This document shows positions 26,056-35,146 of a stretch of 44,850 nt of DNA, one piece after another. Positions within the stretch are counted from its first letter, which is position 1, and each line of letters opens with the position of its first letter. The notes beneath the pieces are model-generated. The model saw nothing but the letters and a program-made list of their open reading frames with translations, was not told the origin of the DNA and made no database searches. A program made the translations under genes and the position numbers. Source of the DNA: an uncultured Ignavibacteriota bacterium (GTDB taxonomy: Bacteria > Bacteroidota > Ignavibacteria > Tepidaquicellales > Tepidaquicellaceae); contig CAIKZJ010000322.1 of NCBI GenBank assembly GCA_903831845.1, positions 1 through 44,850 of the forward strand, read 5' to 3'.

Positions 26056-26844
26056 TTAATTTGGCCTGACGAATTTGATGCTGTCTTTATAAACCGCGCT
26101 GCTAAGTTCCGAACGGTCTATCGCCGTGAAGAAATACTTATAAAAGCCGTAGGATGAATCAGGAACGGCATATGTCACAGTGTTTGTATAAGAATAAACG
26201 TTGTTACCGTCGTAATTCATCGCATAGCGGCCGATGAAATTCCCGCTCGGCCTGTATGCGTCCATATATACGAATGCTATATCGCAGTGTCCGTCAGGGT
26301 CGGTTGCAGTAAGCGACAGTGTCAGATTAAAAGAACCTGAAAGCGGCCTTACAACGCTGTCGGGTATACTTGGATTGGACAGGACAGGAGCATGATTCGA
26401 GGTATTCATCACGTGAAATTCCGAGCCTATCATATTGCTGTTGAGCCCCTTCTCGTTCGCGGCTATTACCTGAATCGTGTAATTGCCCACGAGCAGGCAG
26501 GAGACTGTTCCTGTGGTTATAGTCGCCGCGAATTTTTTTCCTGTCGCAGTGTCCTTGATATATGCGAGATTGTAAGTTCCAAGGCTCGCGCTGTTCGGGT
26601 CAAGGACGGTGCAGGTAACTCCGCTTAACGGAGCGCCGTTGTTTATATCAGCCTGCACCGAAACATAGAAGCTGATGACAGGCGATCCGGAGTTTGTTTT
26701 CACGGTGTCCGGAGTTCTGACAAGATTGGTAATGACAGGCGAATCGTATGACGGGTCGATCACGCTGTCGTTTTTCTTCTCGCATGAATACATAATAATA
26801 CCTGCAATAAGAAAAACCGCCATTATGCTTGCTCTTTTTAACAT
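26056..26844 (-). CDS. Predicted lipoprotein with Ig-like regions
   Basis: A 262-residue protein with a lipoprotein signal, hydrophobic residues 7-18 and lipobox MYSC, followed by EKKND. The rest looks like two Ig/fibronectin-like beta domains (about 35-145 and 150-260, the second with LTATDPDGHCDIAFVYMD). It is not a family I recognise. It is the first gene of a tight minus-strand run, 17 nt before the propeller protein, so the promoter should be within 26845-27090. That region is A/T-rich and includes a 7-bp inverted repeat CCTTTAA/TTAAAGG at 26919-26946. Confidence 0.8.
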   Translation of the reverse strand: MLKRASIMAVFLIAGIIMYSCEKKNDSVIDPSYDSPVITNLVRTPDTVKTNSGSPVISFYVSVQADINNGAPLSGVTCTVLDPNSASLGTYNLAYIKDTATGKKFAATITTGTVSCLLVGNYTIQVIAANEKGLNSNMIGSEFHVMNTSNHAPVLSNPSIPDSVVRPLSGSFNLTLSLTATDPDGHCDIAFVYMDAYRPSGNFIGRYAMNYDGNNVYSYTNTVTYAVPDSSYGFYKYFFTAIDRSELSSAVYKDSIKFVRPN

Positions 26845-27090
26845 TTGGTTATATTGAACTTAATTTAAATTAACCGGATGATGCCGGATAATTTATCAAA
26901 ATAATCATTAAATTAATACCTTTAAACACATTAATGAACTTAAAGGTCGTTTAAAAACTCGAAAATTTGTCTTGGGATTTCAGGTCTTATCTAAAACCTT
27001 ATTTTAATAGGAAGAAATATGCTATACGAATGATTTTTGTTGAGTAAATTTATTAATTATTTTATTTATAGTAAAGGGTAATGAGTAAAA

Positions 27091-27978
27091 TCAGATTTTA
27101 CGGTTTTTTATCGCCCTGTCGATGGAATCCGCAATATCGGGCTGTTTCAGGCCGTAACTTTCAAGTTTGTCTGTGTTCATAGACACATCGGGTACCTGCG
27201 GCAATCCTTCCGCTGTTTTACAGGATACGGGTTTAAGCAGGCTTTTGCTGAATCCCGCCGATTCGCAGATAAGTTCGCCTATTTCAAGTCTTGATATCCT
27301 GTCCCTCCCTCCGAAATTCAGTGTTTCGTTTTTAACAGTCATACCGCACAGGCTGTTTATAATATCTGCAGCATTTTCGAGTAAGAGCGGGCTTCTGTAC
27401 TGATCAAAAAACATTCTGACCTCTTTTCCCTGTTCAAGAGATTCATATGTATGATGAAAGTTGTTCCTCGAATGATTCAAACCAAACCCGATGAGCAAAG
27501 CGGTACGTAGGATTATATAATTATCAGAGTTTCTCTGAACCGCGATTTCCCCCATAAGTTTTGATTCCGCATAAAGCGTCAGCGGGTTCAGGTCGGCGTC
27601 TTCGTCCAGCAGGCCTTTTCCGGACCCGTCGTAAACAAGATCGGTTGAAGTGTATATCATCCTGGAATTATAATCAGTGCACATACGGGCAATATTCTCT
27701 GTCGCTTCAACGTTAAGACGGTAGACTTCGCTTCTTGGCAGGCCTGCGCAAATTTCAGGACGCGAGTAGCATGCCGTATGGATTACCACATCGGGTCTGA
27801 AATTAATAAACAAAAGCGACAATTTCGCCTTGTCGGTTATGTCGATCTTCATGGAATTGTATTTGTAGCAATTCCCCGGATTTACGTTATACAGAGTAAG
27901 CAGTTCTTTTTCGGAAGATAATCTGATATTCAGATATTGACCCAGCAATCCGCCTCCGCCTGTAAGCAATACTTTCAT
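27091..27978 (-). CDS. RmlD-like SDR reductase (dTDP-4-dehydrorhamnose reductase family)
   Basis: A 295-residue protein of the RmlD substrate-binding type. The NADPH motif GGGGLLG is at 7-13, followed by IHTACYSRPEIC (RmlD shows AAYTAVD at this point), the STDLVYDG segment, and Y-A-E-S-K as the catalytic Tyr/Lys. The YTSTDLVYDGSG region is very close to RmlD. It could reduce a 4-keto sugar nucleotide to dTDP-rhamnose or similar, but no rmlA, B or C lies nearby, so the substrate is open. It is a single gene, divergent from the membrane protein at 28075. Confidence 0.85.
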   Translation of the reverse strand: MKVLLTGGGGLLGQYLNIRLSSEKELLTLYNVNPGNCYKYNSMKIDITDKAKLSLLFINFRPDVVIHTACYSRPEICAGLPRSEVYRLNVEATENIARMCTDYNSRMIYTSTDLVYDGSGKGLLDEDADLNPLTLYAESKLMGEIAVQRNSDNYIILRTALLIGFGLNHSRNNFHHTYESLEQGKEVRMFFDQYRSPLLLENAADIINSLCGMTVKNETLNFGGRDRISRLEIGELICESAGFSKSLLKPVSCKTAEGLPQVPDVSMNTDKLESYGLKQPDIADSIDRAIKNRKI

Positions 27979-28074
27979 CTCATAACATTTAATGCGGAAT
28001 ATAACAATTATATGCCATTAAGGATAGAATTAAATATCGGCTTTTGTTATGTTTACGGATAATAAAAATCAACC

Positions 28075-28911
28075 ATGGAAAATACGACCGACACAGGAAA
28101 ATCATTTTTTCATTACGTTAAAGTATCGTTACCCTGGATTCTTGCATTTATTATCACAGCCGCTTCCGCCTATTACCAGAGAATAACCGGACCCACGTAT
28201 CCGGTCTCCGGAAAATCCGTTTTTCAGGGAAAAGAGATAAATTACAAATTCGAAAGAAGCCACAGCACGAGCGAAAACTGCCCCGTTCAGGTGAATGTCG
28301 CAGACAACAACCTGAAAGGCGTGCTTCTATGGAAAAGACACAAGACAAAAGACGAAGTCTCCAGAGTCGAGATGAAAAACGAGAACGGGATTCTTAAAGC
28401 CGAACTGCCCAAACAACCCGCGGCAGGCAAACTCGACTATTCTGTCAGGGTAATCGGACAGAACACTGAAACAGAAATCCCCGAAAAACCCGTTACGGTA
28501 AGGTATAAAGGAGACGTTCCGGGACCGGTTCTGATAATCCATATTATACTGATATTCGCCGCCATGCTGCTTTCTACGAGAGCTGGAATAGAAGTGTTCA
28601 AGAAAGAACCGCAGATGAAAAAATTCACTTTCTGGTCGCTCGGGCTTATGTTTGTAGGAGGAATGATACTCGGACCGATAGTGCAGAAATACGCGTTTGA
28701 CGCGTACTGGACAGGGGTTCCGTTCGGTTACGACCTCACGGACAACAAGACCCTGATTGCGTTCATCGCCTGGATAGTAGCCGCCGTGATGGTTTTCAAA
28801 TCGAAGAAACCGGCGTACTGGGTGCTCGGCGCTGCAGCTGTAACGCTTATTGTGTTCCTGATACCTCACAGCGTGCTCGGTTCGGAACTTGATTACTCAA
28901 AAATGAATTAA
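28075..28911 (+). CDS. Conserved-looking membrane protein of unknown function
   Basis: A 278-residue protein I do not recognise. It has one N-terminal membrane segment (17-34), then a soluble region of about 115 residues rich in beta-type sequence (50-148) that is probably periplasmic, then four more membrane segments (about 150-168, 185-202, 225-241, 247-265). No catalytic motif is visible. The ATG has no clear ribosome site. It is 16 nt upstream of the M28 peptidase on the same strand and probably cotranscribed with it, which hints at a shared envelope role. Confidence 0.75.
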   Translation: MENTTDTGKSFFHYVKVSLPWILAFIITAASAYYQRITGPTYPVSGKSVFQGKEINYKFERSHSTSENCPVQVNVADNNLKGVLLWKRHKTKDEVSRVEMKNENGILKAELPKQPAAGKLDYSVRVIGQNTETEIPEKPVTVRYKGDVPGPVLIIHIILIFAAMLLSTRAGIEVFKKEPQMKKFTFWSLGLMFVGGMILGPIVQKYAFDAYWTGVPFGYDLTDNKTLIAFIAWIVAAVMVFKSKKPAYWVLGAAAVTLIVFLIPHSVLGSELDYSKMN

Positions 28912-28927
28912 ATTTTATAAATAACTG

Positions 28928-30760
28928 ATGAAGAAAATATTCATATTCATATCACTGCTTTTGCTGCAAAGCGGTTATCTGCTTTCACAATACGACATCG
29001 ACAAAGTAAGAAACAACGATATTACAAAAGAAGAAGTATATGAGCACGTTAAATATCTTGCTTCGGACAAACTCGAAGGCAGATATCCGGGAACAAACGG
29101 CGACATACTCGCGAGACAGTATTTAAGCCGGGAGTTTCAGAAATACGGCCTGAAACCGGAGGGAGACAGCGCTTATATACAGAGATTCGACATGAACAAC
29201 GGCGTTAAGGCCGGAAGCATGAACTCGGCGTCTTTTACAGGATTAAACGGAGTTATTAAAGTATCGGATAAGGATTTCACGCCTCTTGCAGTCTCGTCAA
29301 ACGGAAAAGCTGAAGGTAAACTAGTATTCGCGGGATACGGAATTAAAGCCGATAACCTGAATTACAACGACTTTAAAGACAAAAACGGAAACGAAATAAA
29401 CGTAGAAGGCAAGGTTATTGTAATTATGCGCTATTCGCCGACATACATGAATACATCAAACGACAAGTTCTCCGCATTCGAACCGTTGAGGGCAAAACTC
29501 TCTGTAATAAAGGACCTCAAGCCTGCGGGAATAATAATAATCACTCCGCCCGACAATAATTCAAATGACGACGATCTGATGGAAATCGGTAACGACATCG
29601 TAAGGAATAATACGGGCATACCCATAATAAACGTACGCAGGTCAATAATAGCGTCATTGATGAACGAGCGCGGATATTTTCTGAACCTCATAACGTCCGA
29701 TATTAATTCGAATTTCACTCCGAACTGCTTCGAGTTTCCGGACGTCACCGCCAGTTTTAACGTCGACCTTCAGGACGACATCTCAAAGACAGGCAATGTT
29801 ATCGGGCTGCTGGAAGGTTCCGACCCTGTTCTTAAGAATGAAGTGATAGTCGTCGGAGCACATTTCGACCATCTTGGTTACGGCGGCTCGAACTCGATGT
29901 ACAGCGGAAAGGAAAAGCTTATACATCACGGCGCGGACGACAACGCATCGGGCACGGCGGGAGTTCTTGAACTCGCGCAGAAATTTTCATCGGAAAAGAA
30001 GAACATAAAAAGAAGCATACTCTTTCTTTGTTTTACAGGCGAAGAGGAAGGACTTATCGGTTCATCATACTTCACGAAATCTGAAAAGTTCAAGGAGTTC
30101 AACATTGTTGCGATGATAAACATGGATATGATAGGAAGATTAAAGGACAACAAGCTTATTCTCAACGGCACTGGCACTTCTTCGTTCTGGGTCCCGGAAA
30201 TAGAGAAACTCAACAAGACTTACAATTTTTCAATATCAATGAGTCCGGACGGATTCGGTCCGTCGGATCATTCGTCGTTTTACGGGAAGAATCTTCCAGT
30301 ACTCATGTTTTTCACTGACCTTCACGGCGATTACCACAAACCGTCCGACACTTACGACAAGATAAACACGGAAGGCGAAGCTAAAGTACTTAAGATGGTT
30401 TACGACATGACGAACAATATAGCCAACGGGCAGACCAAGCCTGAATTCACGAAAGTCGTAAAGAAGGAAGAGGAAAACAAAGGCGAAAGAAAATCGGTGC
30501 GCGTTTACGTCGGCACCGTTCCGGATTTTTCTTACACGGGCGACGGGTTCAAGATTTCGGGCGTTCAGGCAGGAAGTCCGGCGGAAAAATACGGATTGCT
30601 TGCGGGTGACATAATGATAAAATTCGGCGAAAAGGAAATAAAAAACATATACGACTATACTGCCGCGCTTGGCGAATACAAGCCGGGGCAGGAAGTTGAC
30701 GTTACAGTGAAGAGAGACGACAAGGAAGTATGCCTTAAAGTCACTCTCGGCAAGAAATAA
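28928..30760 (+). CDS. Exported M28 metallopeptidase with PA and PDZ domains
   Basis: A 610-residue peptidase with a signal peptide (1-20), an N-terminal segment, a PA-like insert (about 105-285), the M28 catalytic domain (about 288-500) and a C-terminal PDZ domain (about 515-608, GSPAEKYGLLAGDIMIKFG). The binuclear zinc site is complete: H312 and D314 in AHFDHLG, D337 in GADDNASGTAG, catalytic E372 with E373 in TGEEEGL, D400 in NMDMIG, and H470 in GDYHKPSD. It is probably an aminopeptidase of the periplasm or cell surface. It sits in a three-gene plus-strand unit between a membrane protein and a lipoprotein. Confidence 0.93.
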   Translation: MKKIFIFISLLLLQSGYLLSQYDIDKVRNNDITKEEVYEHVKYLASDKLEGRYPGTNGDILARQYLSREFQKYGLKPEGDSAYIQRFDMNNGVKAGSMNSASFTGLNGVIKVSDKDFTPLAVSSNGKAEGKLVFAGYGIKADNLNYNDFKDKNGNEINVEGKVIVIMRYSPTYMNTSNDKFSAFEPLRAKLSVIKDLKPAGIIIITPPDNNSNDDDLMEIGNDIVRNNTGIPIINVRRSIIASLMNERGYFLNLITSDINSNFTPNCFEFPDVTASFNVDLQDDISKTGNVIGLLEGSDPVLKNEVIVVGAHFDHLGYGGSNSMYSGKEKLIHHGADDNASGTAGVLELAQKFSSEKKNIKRSILFLCFTGEEEGLIGSSYFTKSEKFKEFNIVAMINMDMIGRLKDNKLILNGTGTSSFWVPEIEKLNKTYNFSISMSPDGFGPSDHSSFYGKNLPVLMFFTDLHGDYHKPSDTYDKINTEGEAKVLKMVYDMTNNIANGQTKPEFTKVVKKEEENKGERKSVRVYVGTVPDFSYTGDGFKISGVQAGSPAEKYGLLAGDIMIKFGEKEIKNIYDYTAALGEYKPGQEVDVTVKRDDKEVCLKVTLGKK

Positions 30761-30796
30761 TTTCGATAATTTCAAAGTTAATTTACCGGAGGATAG

Positions 30797-31336
30797 ATGA
30801 AAAAGTATTTTGCTGCTGTTGTTCTGGCAATATTGTTCAGCGGTTGTATAACGGGCTCAATCGACTACTCAACCCAGGATATATACAACGAAGGCGCGGT
30901 CAGGACAATGTTATCCTGGAAAATTCAGTACGATACTGTTAACGGCAGAATAATGACGAGCGACATGCTGGGCGGCTCGACCGAAACGCGCTATACAGAC
31001 TCCACTCTGCCGGAAGAGCTTCTCGAAGAACCGCCAAGAATAGCTGAAACGAGAGGCCAGAAGCTTGCAGGAATGATTAACACAAGTATGACGACGAAGA
31101 TTTCTGAAAAAGGAGACGGCATCATCAAAGTATCAAGACCGTTCTTCAAGGATAAATTCATCATGCACGTGAAGATCACCCTTTACGACAACGCGAACTA
31201 TAAAATAGCGGAACTCGACGTATTCAACCGCTGCGACTTCGACGGACAGAAAACGACGATGGCCAACAACGCCATGCATGATTATGATTTCGCCAGATAC
31301 TGCGCGGCGAAGATTTACGAGGTTATAGGGAAATGA
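30797..31336 (+). CDS. Small lipoprotein of unknown function
   Basis: A 179-residue protein with a lipoprotein signal (hydrophobic 6-14, lipobox FSGC with Cys17). The mature part has no motif I recognise; it ends in a region with NAMHDYDFARYCAAKIYEVIG. A strong ribosome site, GGAGG at 30788-30792, fixes the ATG start. It follows the M28 peptidase by 36 nt and is the last gene of that unit before a shared terminator. Confidence 0.8.
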   Translation: MKKYFAAVVLAILFSGCITGSIDYSTQDIYNEGAVRTMLSWKIQYDTVNGRIMTSDMLGGSTETRYTDSTLPEELLEEPPRIAETRGQKLAGMINTSMTTKISEKGDGIIKVSRPFFKDKFIMHVKITLYDNANYKIAELDVFNRCDFDGQKTTMANNAMHDYDFARYCAAKIYEVIGK

Positions 31337-31346
31337 AGCCCTGAAC

Positions 31347-31374
31347 AAAAAAGCCCGCTGATGCGGGCTTTTTT
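31347..31374. terminator. Bidirectional terminator between lipoprotein and nuoF
   Basis: GCCCGC-tgat-GCGGGC is flanked by a run of six A on the left and six T on the right, so it can end both the plus-strand lipoprotein transcript and the minus-strand nuoCDEF transcript. Confidence 0.9.
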
Positions 31375-31393
31375 GTTATATAAAGATATAAGA

Positions 31394-32677
31394 TTATCTT
31401 AGCGAATGCACCTTGTTCCGGACCGGAACTTCTACGTCTTCTTTCGGGATTCTCTTTTCAAACTCCTGCCGGAATTTCTTCACAGTCCATTTAACGGGCC
31501 ATGCAGCAGCGTCGCCCAGGGCGCAGATTGTATTTCCTTCGATATTCTGCGCGACTGATGTAAGCAGATCGAGGTCGCTTATCCTACCCTGGCCGGAATC
31601 AATCCTCTTCAGGACTCTTAACAGCCAACCGGTTCCTTCCCTGCAGGGAGTGCACTGCCCGCAGGATTCGTGATAATAGAATTTTGAAATCCGGATCAGG
31701 ACCTTCAATATGTCTGTATCCTCATTCATCACCATTACGCCTGCCGTGCCGATTGACGAGCCGAATTCCTTGAGGCTTTCATTGTCCATGTTCGCTTTCA
31801 GGCATTCTTCCTTCGTTAGCGGCGGCATAGAAGAGCCGCCCGGAATTACCATCTTAATGTCTTTCCCGTCAAGCATTCCGCCGCACGTATCGTTTATTAT
31901 CGACATGAGCGGTGTACCGGTTGGAAGTTCGTACACGCCCGGTTTGTTAACGTGGCCGCTGACACCGAAAAGCAGCGTGCCCGGATGCTTCGGAGCGCCT
32001 ATTTTCGAGAACCATTCCGCGCCGTTCCTGATTATTTCGGGAACGTTCGCAAGAGTTTCAATATTATTGATTGTAGTCGGGCATCCCCAGAGTCCGAACG
32101 CAGCCGGGAACGGAGGTTTAACTCTAGGATATCCGCGTTTTCCTTCAACCGAATTCATCAGCGCGGATTCCTCTCCGCAGATATACGCGCCCGCTCCGCG
32201 GTGAATATAAATATCGGTCGAGAAACCTGTGCCGAGAATATTTTTTCCTATATATCCTTTTTTATATGCGTCGTCGATCGCAGCCTGCAGAAGATTTATC
32301 CACTTGTAGTATTCTCCCCTGATGTAAACGTATGCGGCTTTTATGCCCATCGCGTAGCAGGCAAGAAGAGTGCCTTCGATGAACTGATGTGGATTTCTTT
32401 CGAAAATTTCCCTGTCCTTGAAGCTGCCGGGTTCGGATTCATCGCCGTTGCAGCAGAGGTATTTCGGTTTGTCGCCGGTCTTCGGCATGAACGTCCATTT
32501 CAGACCCGTGGGAAAACAGGCGCCTCCCCTGCCTCTTAGATTCGAATTCTTCACTTCGTTCGTCACGTCTTCCGGGCTCATTTCCTTAAGGGCTTTTTTG
32601 AAAGCCGAATAGCCGCCGTTAGACTCGTAAACGTCTATCCTGTGAAAATCCTTTATATCCTTTAATATAATATTCAT
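31394..32677 (-). CDS. nuoF: NADH-quinone oxidoreductase subunit F
   Basis: NADH-oxidising subunit of complex I. It holds FMN and 4Fe-4S cluster N3. The glycine-rich NADH/FMN segment RGRGGACFPTGLKW lies at 48-61, followed by NGDESEPG (77-84) and GEESALMNSVEG. The cluster cysteines are C339, C342 and C345 (SCGQCTPCREG) and C385. The 427-residue length is normal. It follows nuoE by 44 nt and is the last nuo gene in the cluster; no nuoG follows, and a terminator comes next. Confidence 0.97.
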   Translation of the reverse strand: MNIILKDIKDFHRIDVYESNGGYSAFKKALKEMSPEDVTNEVKNSNLRGRGGACFPTGLKWTFMPKTGDKPKYLCCNGDESEPGSFKDREIFERNPHQFIEGTLLACYAMGIKAAYVYIRGEYYKWINLLQAAIDDAYKKGYIGKNILGTGFSTDIYIHRGAGAYICGEESALMNSVEGKRGYPRVKPPFPAAFGLWGCPTTINNIETLANVPEIIRNGAEWFSKIGAPKHPGTLLFGVSGHVNKPGVYELPTGTPLMSIINDTCGGMLDGKDIKMVIPGGSSMPPLTKEECLKANMDNESLKEFGSSIGTAGVMVMNEDTDILKVLIRISKFYYHESCGQCTPCREGTGWLLRVLKRIDSGQGRISDLDLLTSVAQNIEGNTICALGDAAAWPVKWTVKKFRQEFEKRIPKEDVEVPVRNKVHSLR

Positions 32678-32721
32678 TTTACGATGTTATTTTCTTTCGT
32701 GTGTAGCTAATCCGATTTTAT

Positions 32722-33207
32722 TTACTTTACATGATTCCTGAATTCTTCGAGTAATTTCCCGACTTTTGATGTGTCGAGATTCTCGTAATATTCCTTGTTG
32801 TTTACCTGCATCATCGGAGCAGTTGCGCATGAGCCGAGGCATTCGACTTCCTCGATCGTGAACATGCCGTCTGCAGTTGTTTCGTTGTTCTTTATCCCGA
32901 GTTTCTCCGATACGTAATTGTAAAGTTCGTATCCGCCCCTTAGCATGCATGATACGTTCGTGCATATCTGCAGATGATATTTTCCTCTGGGCTGCTTGTT
33001 GAACATCGTATAGAACGTCACGACGCCCAGCACATGCTCGTAGGGCACGTTCAGCAGTTCGCCCGCATACTTCATCGAATCGGGAGATATCCAGCCTTCT
33101 TTTTCCTGCACCATCCATAGCATGGGCAGAAGCGCCGCTTGCGGCGAGGGATAATGCGATTTTATCTCTTCGACTTTCTTTAATTCTTCTTCGTTGAATA
33201 ATTGCAT
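32722..33207 (-). CDS. nuoE: NADH-quinone oxidoreductase subunit E
   Basis: Thioredoxin-like 2Fe-2S subunit of the NADH module of complex I. The cluster N1a ligands are C82 and C87 (ICTNVSC) and C123 and C127 (ECLGSC). The ATG at 33207 gives 161 residues and leaves a 24-nt gap to nuoD; a TTG at 33219 is also in frame but adds only four residues. It is in the order nuoC-D-E-F. Confidence 0.96.
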   Translation of the reverse strand: MQLFNEEELKKVEEIKSHYPSPQAALLPMLWMVQEKEGWISPDSMKYAGELLNVPYEHVLGVVTFYTMFNKQPRGKYHLQICTNVSCMLRGGYELYNYVSEKLGIKNNETTADGMFTIEEVECLGSCATAPMMQVNNKEYYENLDTSKVGKLLEEFRNHVK

Positions 33208-33231
33208 CTCTGTAATCAAAAATTTTTCAAA

Positions 33232-34509
33232 TTATTTGTCTGCCTCGCCCATTACAGGATCAAGACCGCCGATAATTACGACCGAATCCGAAATAAAAGC
33301 GTCCTTCAGCATCACCGGCAGAGACTGCAGGTTGCAGAAAGACGGCGAATGTATCTTCGTCCTGAACGGATGACCGGTCCCGTCGCTGATTATGTAAAAT
33401 CCGAGTTCGCCTTTCGAAGACTCAACCGCTCCGTAAGACTCTCCGACAGGAGGATTCTGCCCGAAATTAATGAGCATGAAATCATGAATGAGCTCTTCCA
33501 TTTTTGTATATATCTTTTCTTTCTTGGGAAGGGCCTTTTTCGGAGCGAGAGCGTTAACCGGACCTTTCGGCATTTTTTCAATGCACTGCCTGATTATTTT
33601 CACCGACTGATACATTTCCTCAAAACGCAGCCAGAATCTTGCAAGACTGTCGCTTTCTGTCGCCGTCGGAACATCGAAATCAACTTTATCATAAACGAGA
33701 TAAGGCTCGTCTTTCCTCAGATCGCTGTCGATGCCCGCGGCCCGGAGTATGGGTCCGGTAATACCGTAATTTATTACATCCTCTTTCGACATGTAACCGA
33801 TGCCTTCAAGCCTGTCAACGAACACCCTGTTTCGTTCGATTATGTTTCTCATCTCTTTCAGGTATCCGGGGAATTCGTCTATAAACTTTGTTATAGCTCT
33901 TAAAGCCTCGTCTGTGATATCCTGCGCAACGCCGCCGATCCTCGAATACGAAGTCGTGAACCTGACGCCGATATACATATCGTAAATATCGAGTATCTTT
34001 TCCCTTTCCCTCATTGCCCAGAGGAACGGCGTTAATCCGCCCGTATCCATAACGGTTGTACCGTAAGCTATCAGGTGCGACTGTATTCTTCCGAGTTCTG
34101 CAGAAATTGTTCTGACGTATTGTCCGCGTTCGGGAACTTCAAGATTAAGGAGTTTCTCAACCGCGAGCGTATATGCGATGTTGTTCGCGACGGGCTGAAG
34201 GTAATCGAGCCTGTCCGTGTGAGGAATGAACTCGTGATAAGACATATTCTCGGCGAGTTTCTCGTATCCTCTGTGAAGGTATCCGAGGTCGGGAACCGCT
34301 TTTTTAATCGTTTCTCCGTCAAGACTTATAAGAAGCCTTAGCACGCCGTGCGTAGCGGGATGCTGCGGCCCCATGTTAAGCACCATTTCATTTTCAAGAG
34401 CGTCGTCAAATTCAACGCTCAGGTCCTGAGATTCGAGAGCATCCAGAATTTTGGATTTTGGAATTTCAGGATCGTTTTCTTTAAGTTTTTCGTATACTGT
34501 TTTGGACAT
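33232..34509 (-). CDS. nuoD: NADH-quinone oxidoreductase subunit D
   Basis: 49-kDa-type subunit that forms the quinone pocket of complex I together with NuoB. The family core is clear: NMGPQHPATHGVLR near the N-terminus, DLGYLHRGYEKLAE, and the conserved HTDRLDY. The 425-residue length is typical for unfused NuoD. The gap to nuoC is 4 nt, showing cotranscription. Confidence 0.98.
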   Translation of the reverse strand: MSKTVYEKLKENDPEIPKSKILDALESQDLSVEFDDALENEMVLNMGPQHPATHGVLRLLISLDGETIKKAVPDLGYLHRGYEKLAENMSYHEFIPHTDRLDYLQPVANNIAYTLAVEKLLNLEVPERGQYVRTISAELGRIQSHLIAYGTTVMDTGGLTPFLWAMREREKILDIYDMYIGVRFTTSYSRIGGVAQDITDEALRAITKFIDEFPGYLKEMRNIIERNRVFVDRLEGIGYMSKEDVINYGITGPILRAAGIDSDLRKDEPYLVYDKVDFDVPTATESDSLARFWLRFEEMYQSVKIIRQCIEKMPKGPVNALAPKKALPKKEKIYTKMEELIHDFMLINFGQNPPVGESYGAVESSKGELGFYIISDGTGHPFRTKIHSPSFCNLQSLPVMLKDAFISDSVVIIGGLDPVMGEADK

Positions 34510-34513
34510 AATT

Positions 34514-34999
34514 CTACTTTTTAGGCAAAGGCAGCGAGCCAGGAATACCCATTAACGGAAAATCTTTTCTAAGCGGATAATGTTCAAATTCTTCAGGCAT
34601 GTAAATCCTTCTCATATCGGGATGCCCCGTGAATACTATACCCATCATGTCGTACGCTTCCCTTTCATACCAGTTAACCGAATTCCATAAACCGGTCAGC
34701 GAAGGCGTAGCGGGATTTTTTACGTCGGGTATTAATACTTTAACAAATAATCTGTCCCTGTGCGCCAGCGAATAAAGGCTGTAAATAACTTCAAACCTGT
34801 TCTGCTTTTTAAACCTGTCGACGCTGACTGCGTCCCTGCACTGTTCGAAAGAAATCGTTGAGTCATTTTTAAGCGTTTCACATACTTTCACTACGTTTTC
34901 AGGTGTGGTAATAACGCCCGGGGTACCGTTGACGTCATAGAACTCTGCGCCGTATCCCGAAAGCTTTTCTTTTATTAAATTTAATCTGTCTTCGTTCAT
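34514..34999 (-). CDS. nuoC: NADH-quinone oxidoreductase subunit C
   Basis: 30-kDa-type subunit of the peripheral arm. The diagnostic segment WYEREAYDMMGIVFTGHPD is present, followed by HYPLRKDFPL. The ATG at 34999 (MNEDRLNL) gives 161 residues, a normal N-terminus; an in-frame start at 35071 would add a hydrophobic 24-residue tail not expected in NuoC. It is first in the nuoCDEF run and divergent from the sugar dehydrogenase gene. Confidence 0.95.
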   Translation of the reverse strand: MNEDRLNLIKEKLSGYGAEFYDVNGTPGVITTPENVVKVCETLKNDSTISFEQCRDAVSVDRFKKQNRFEVIYSLYSLAHRDRLFVKVLIPDVKNPATPSLTGLWNSVNWYEREAYDMMGIVFTGHPDMRRIYMPEEFEHYPLRKDFPLMGIPGSLPLPKK

Positions 35000-35135
35000 A
35001 ACATAATTTCGTGAAAAATAGGATTTAAGCCGTATAATTGAAATAACAAAATATGGAAACTGAAAATTCAAAATCCGCTAATATTCGTGATTTTGGGCTG
35101 TTGCATTTTTATAACAGGGAATTTGTTGTTCTTTC

Positions 35136-35142
35136 AAAGGAG
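35136..35142 (+). promoter_or_regulatory. Ribosome binding site that decides the sugar dehydrogenase start
   Basis: AAAGGAG lies 4 nt before the ATG at 35147. It favours this start over an in-frame start at 35087, and the result is a clean signal peptide. Confidence 0.8.
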
Positions 35143-35146
35143 AAAA

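Noticed and set aside
26919-26946. Operator-like inverted repeat CCTTTAA/TTAAAGG upstream of the envelope/glycan operon
   Set aside because: The arms are short and A/T-rich in an A/T-rich gap, so chance is likely; noted only as a place to look for the promoter.
32687-33118. 143-codon minus-strand open frame
   Set aside because: It overlaps nuoE in another frame; nuoE carries the four cluster cysteines.
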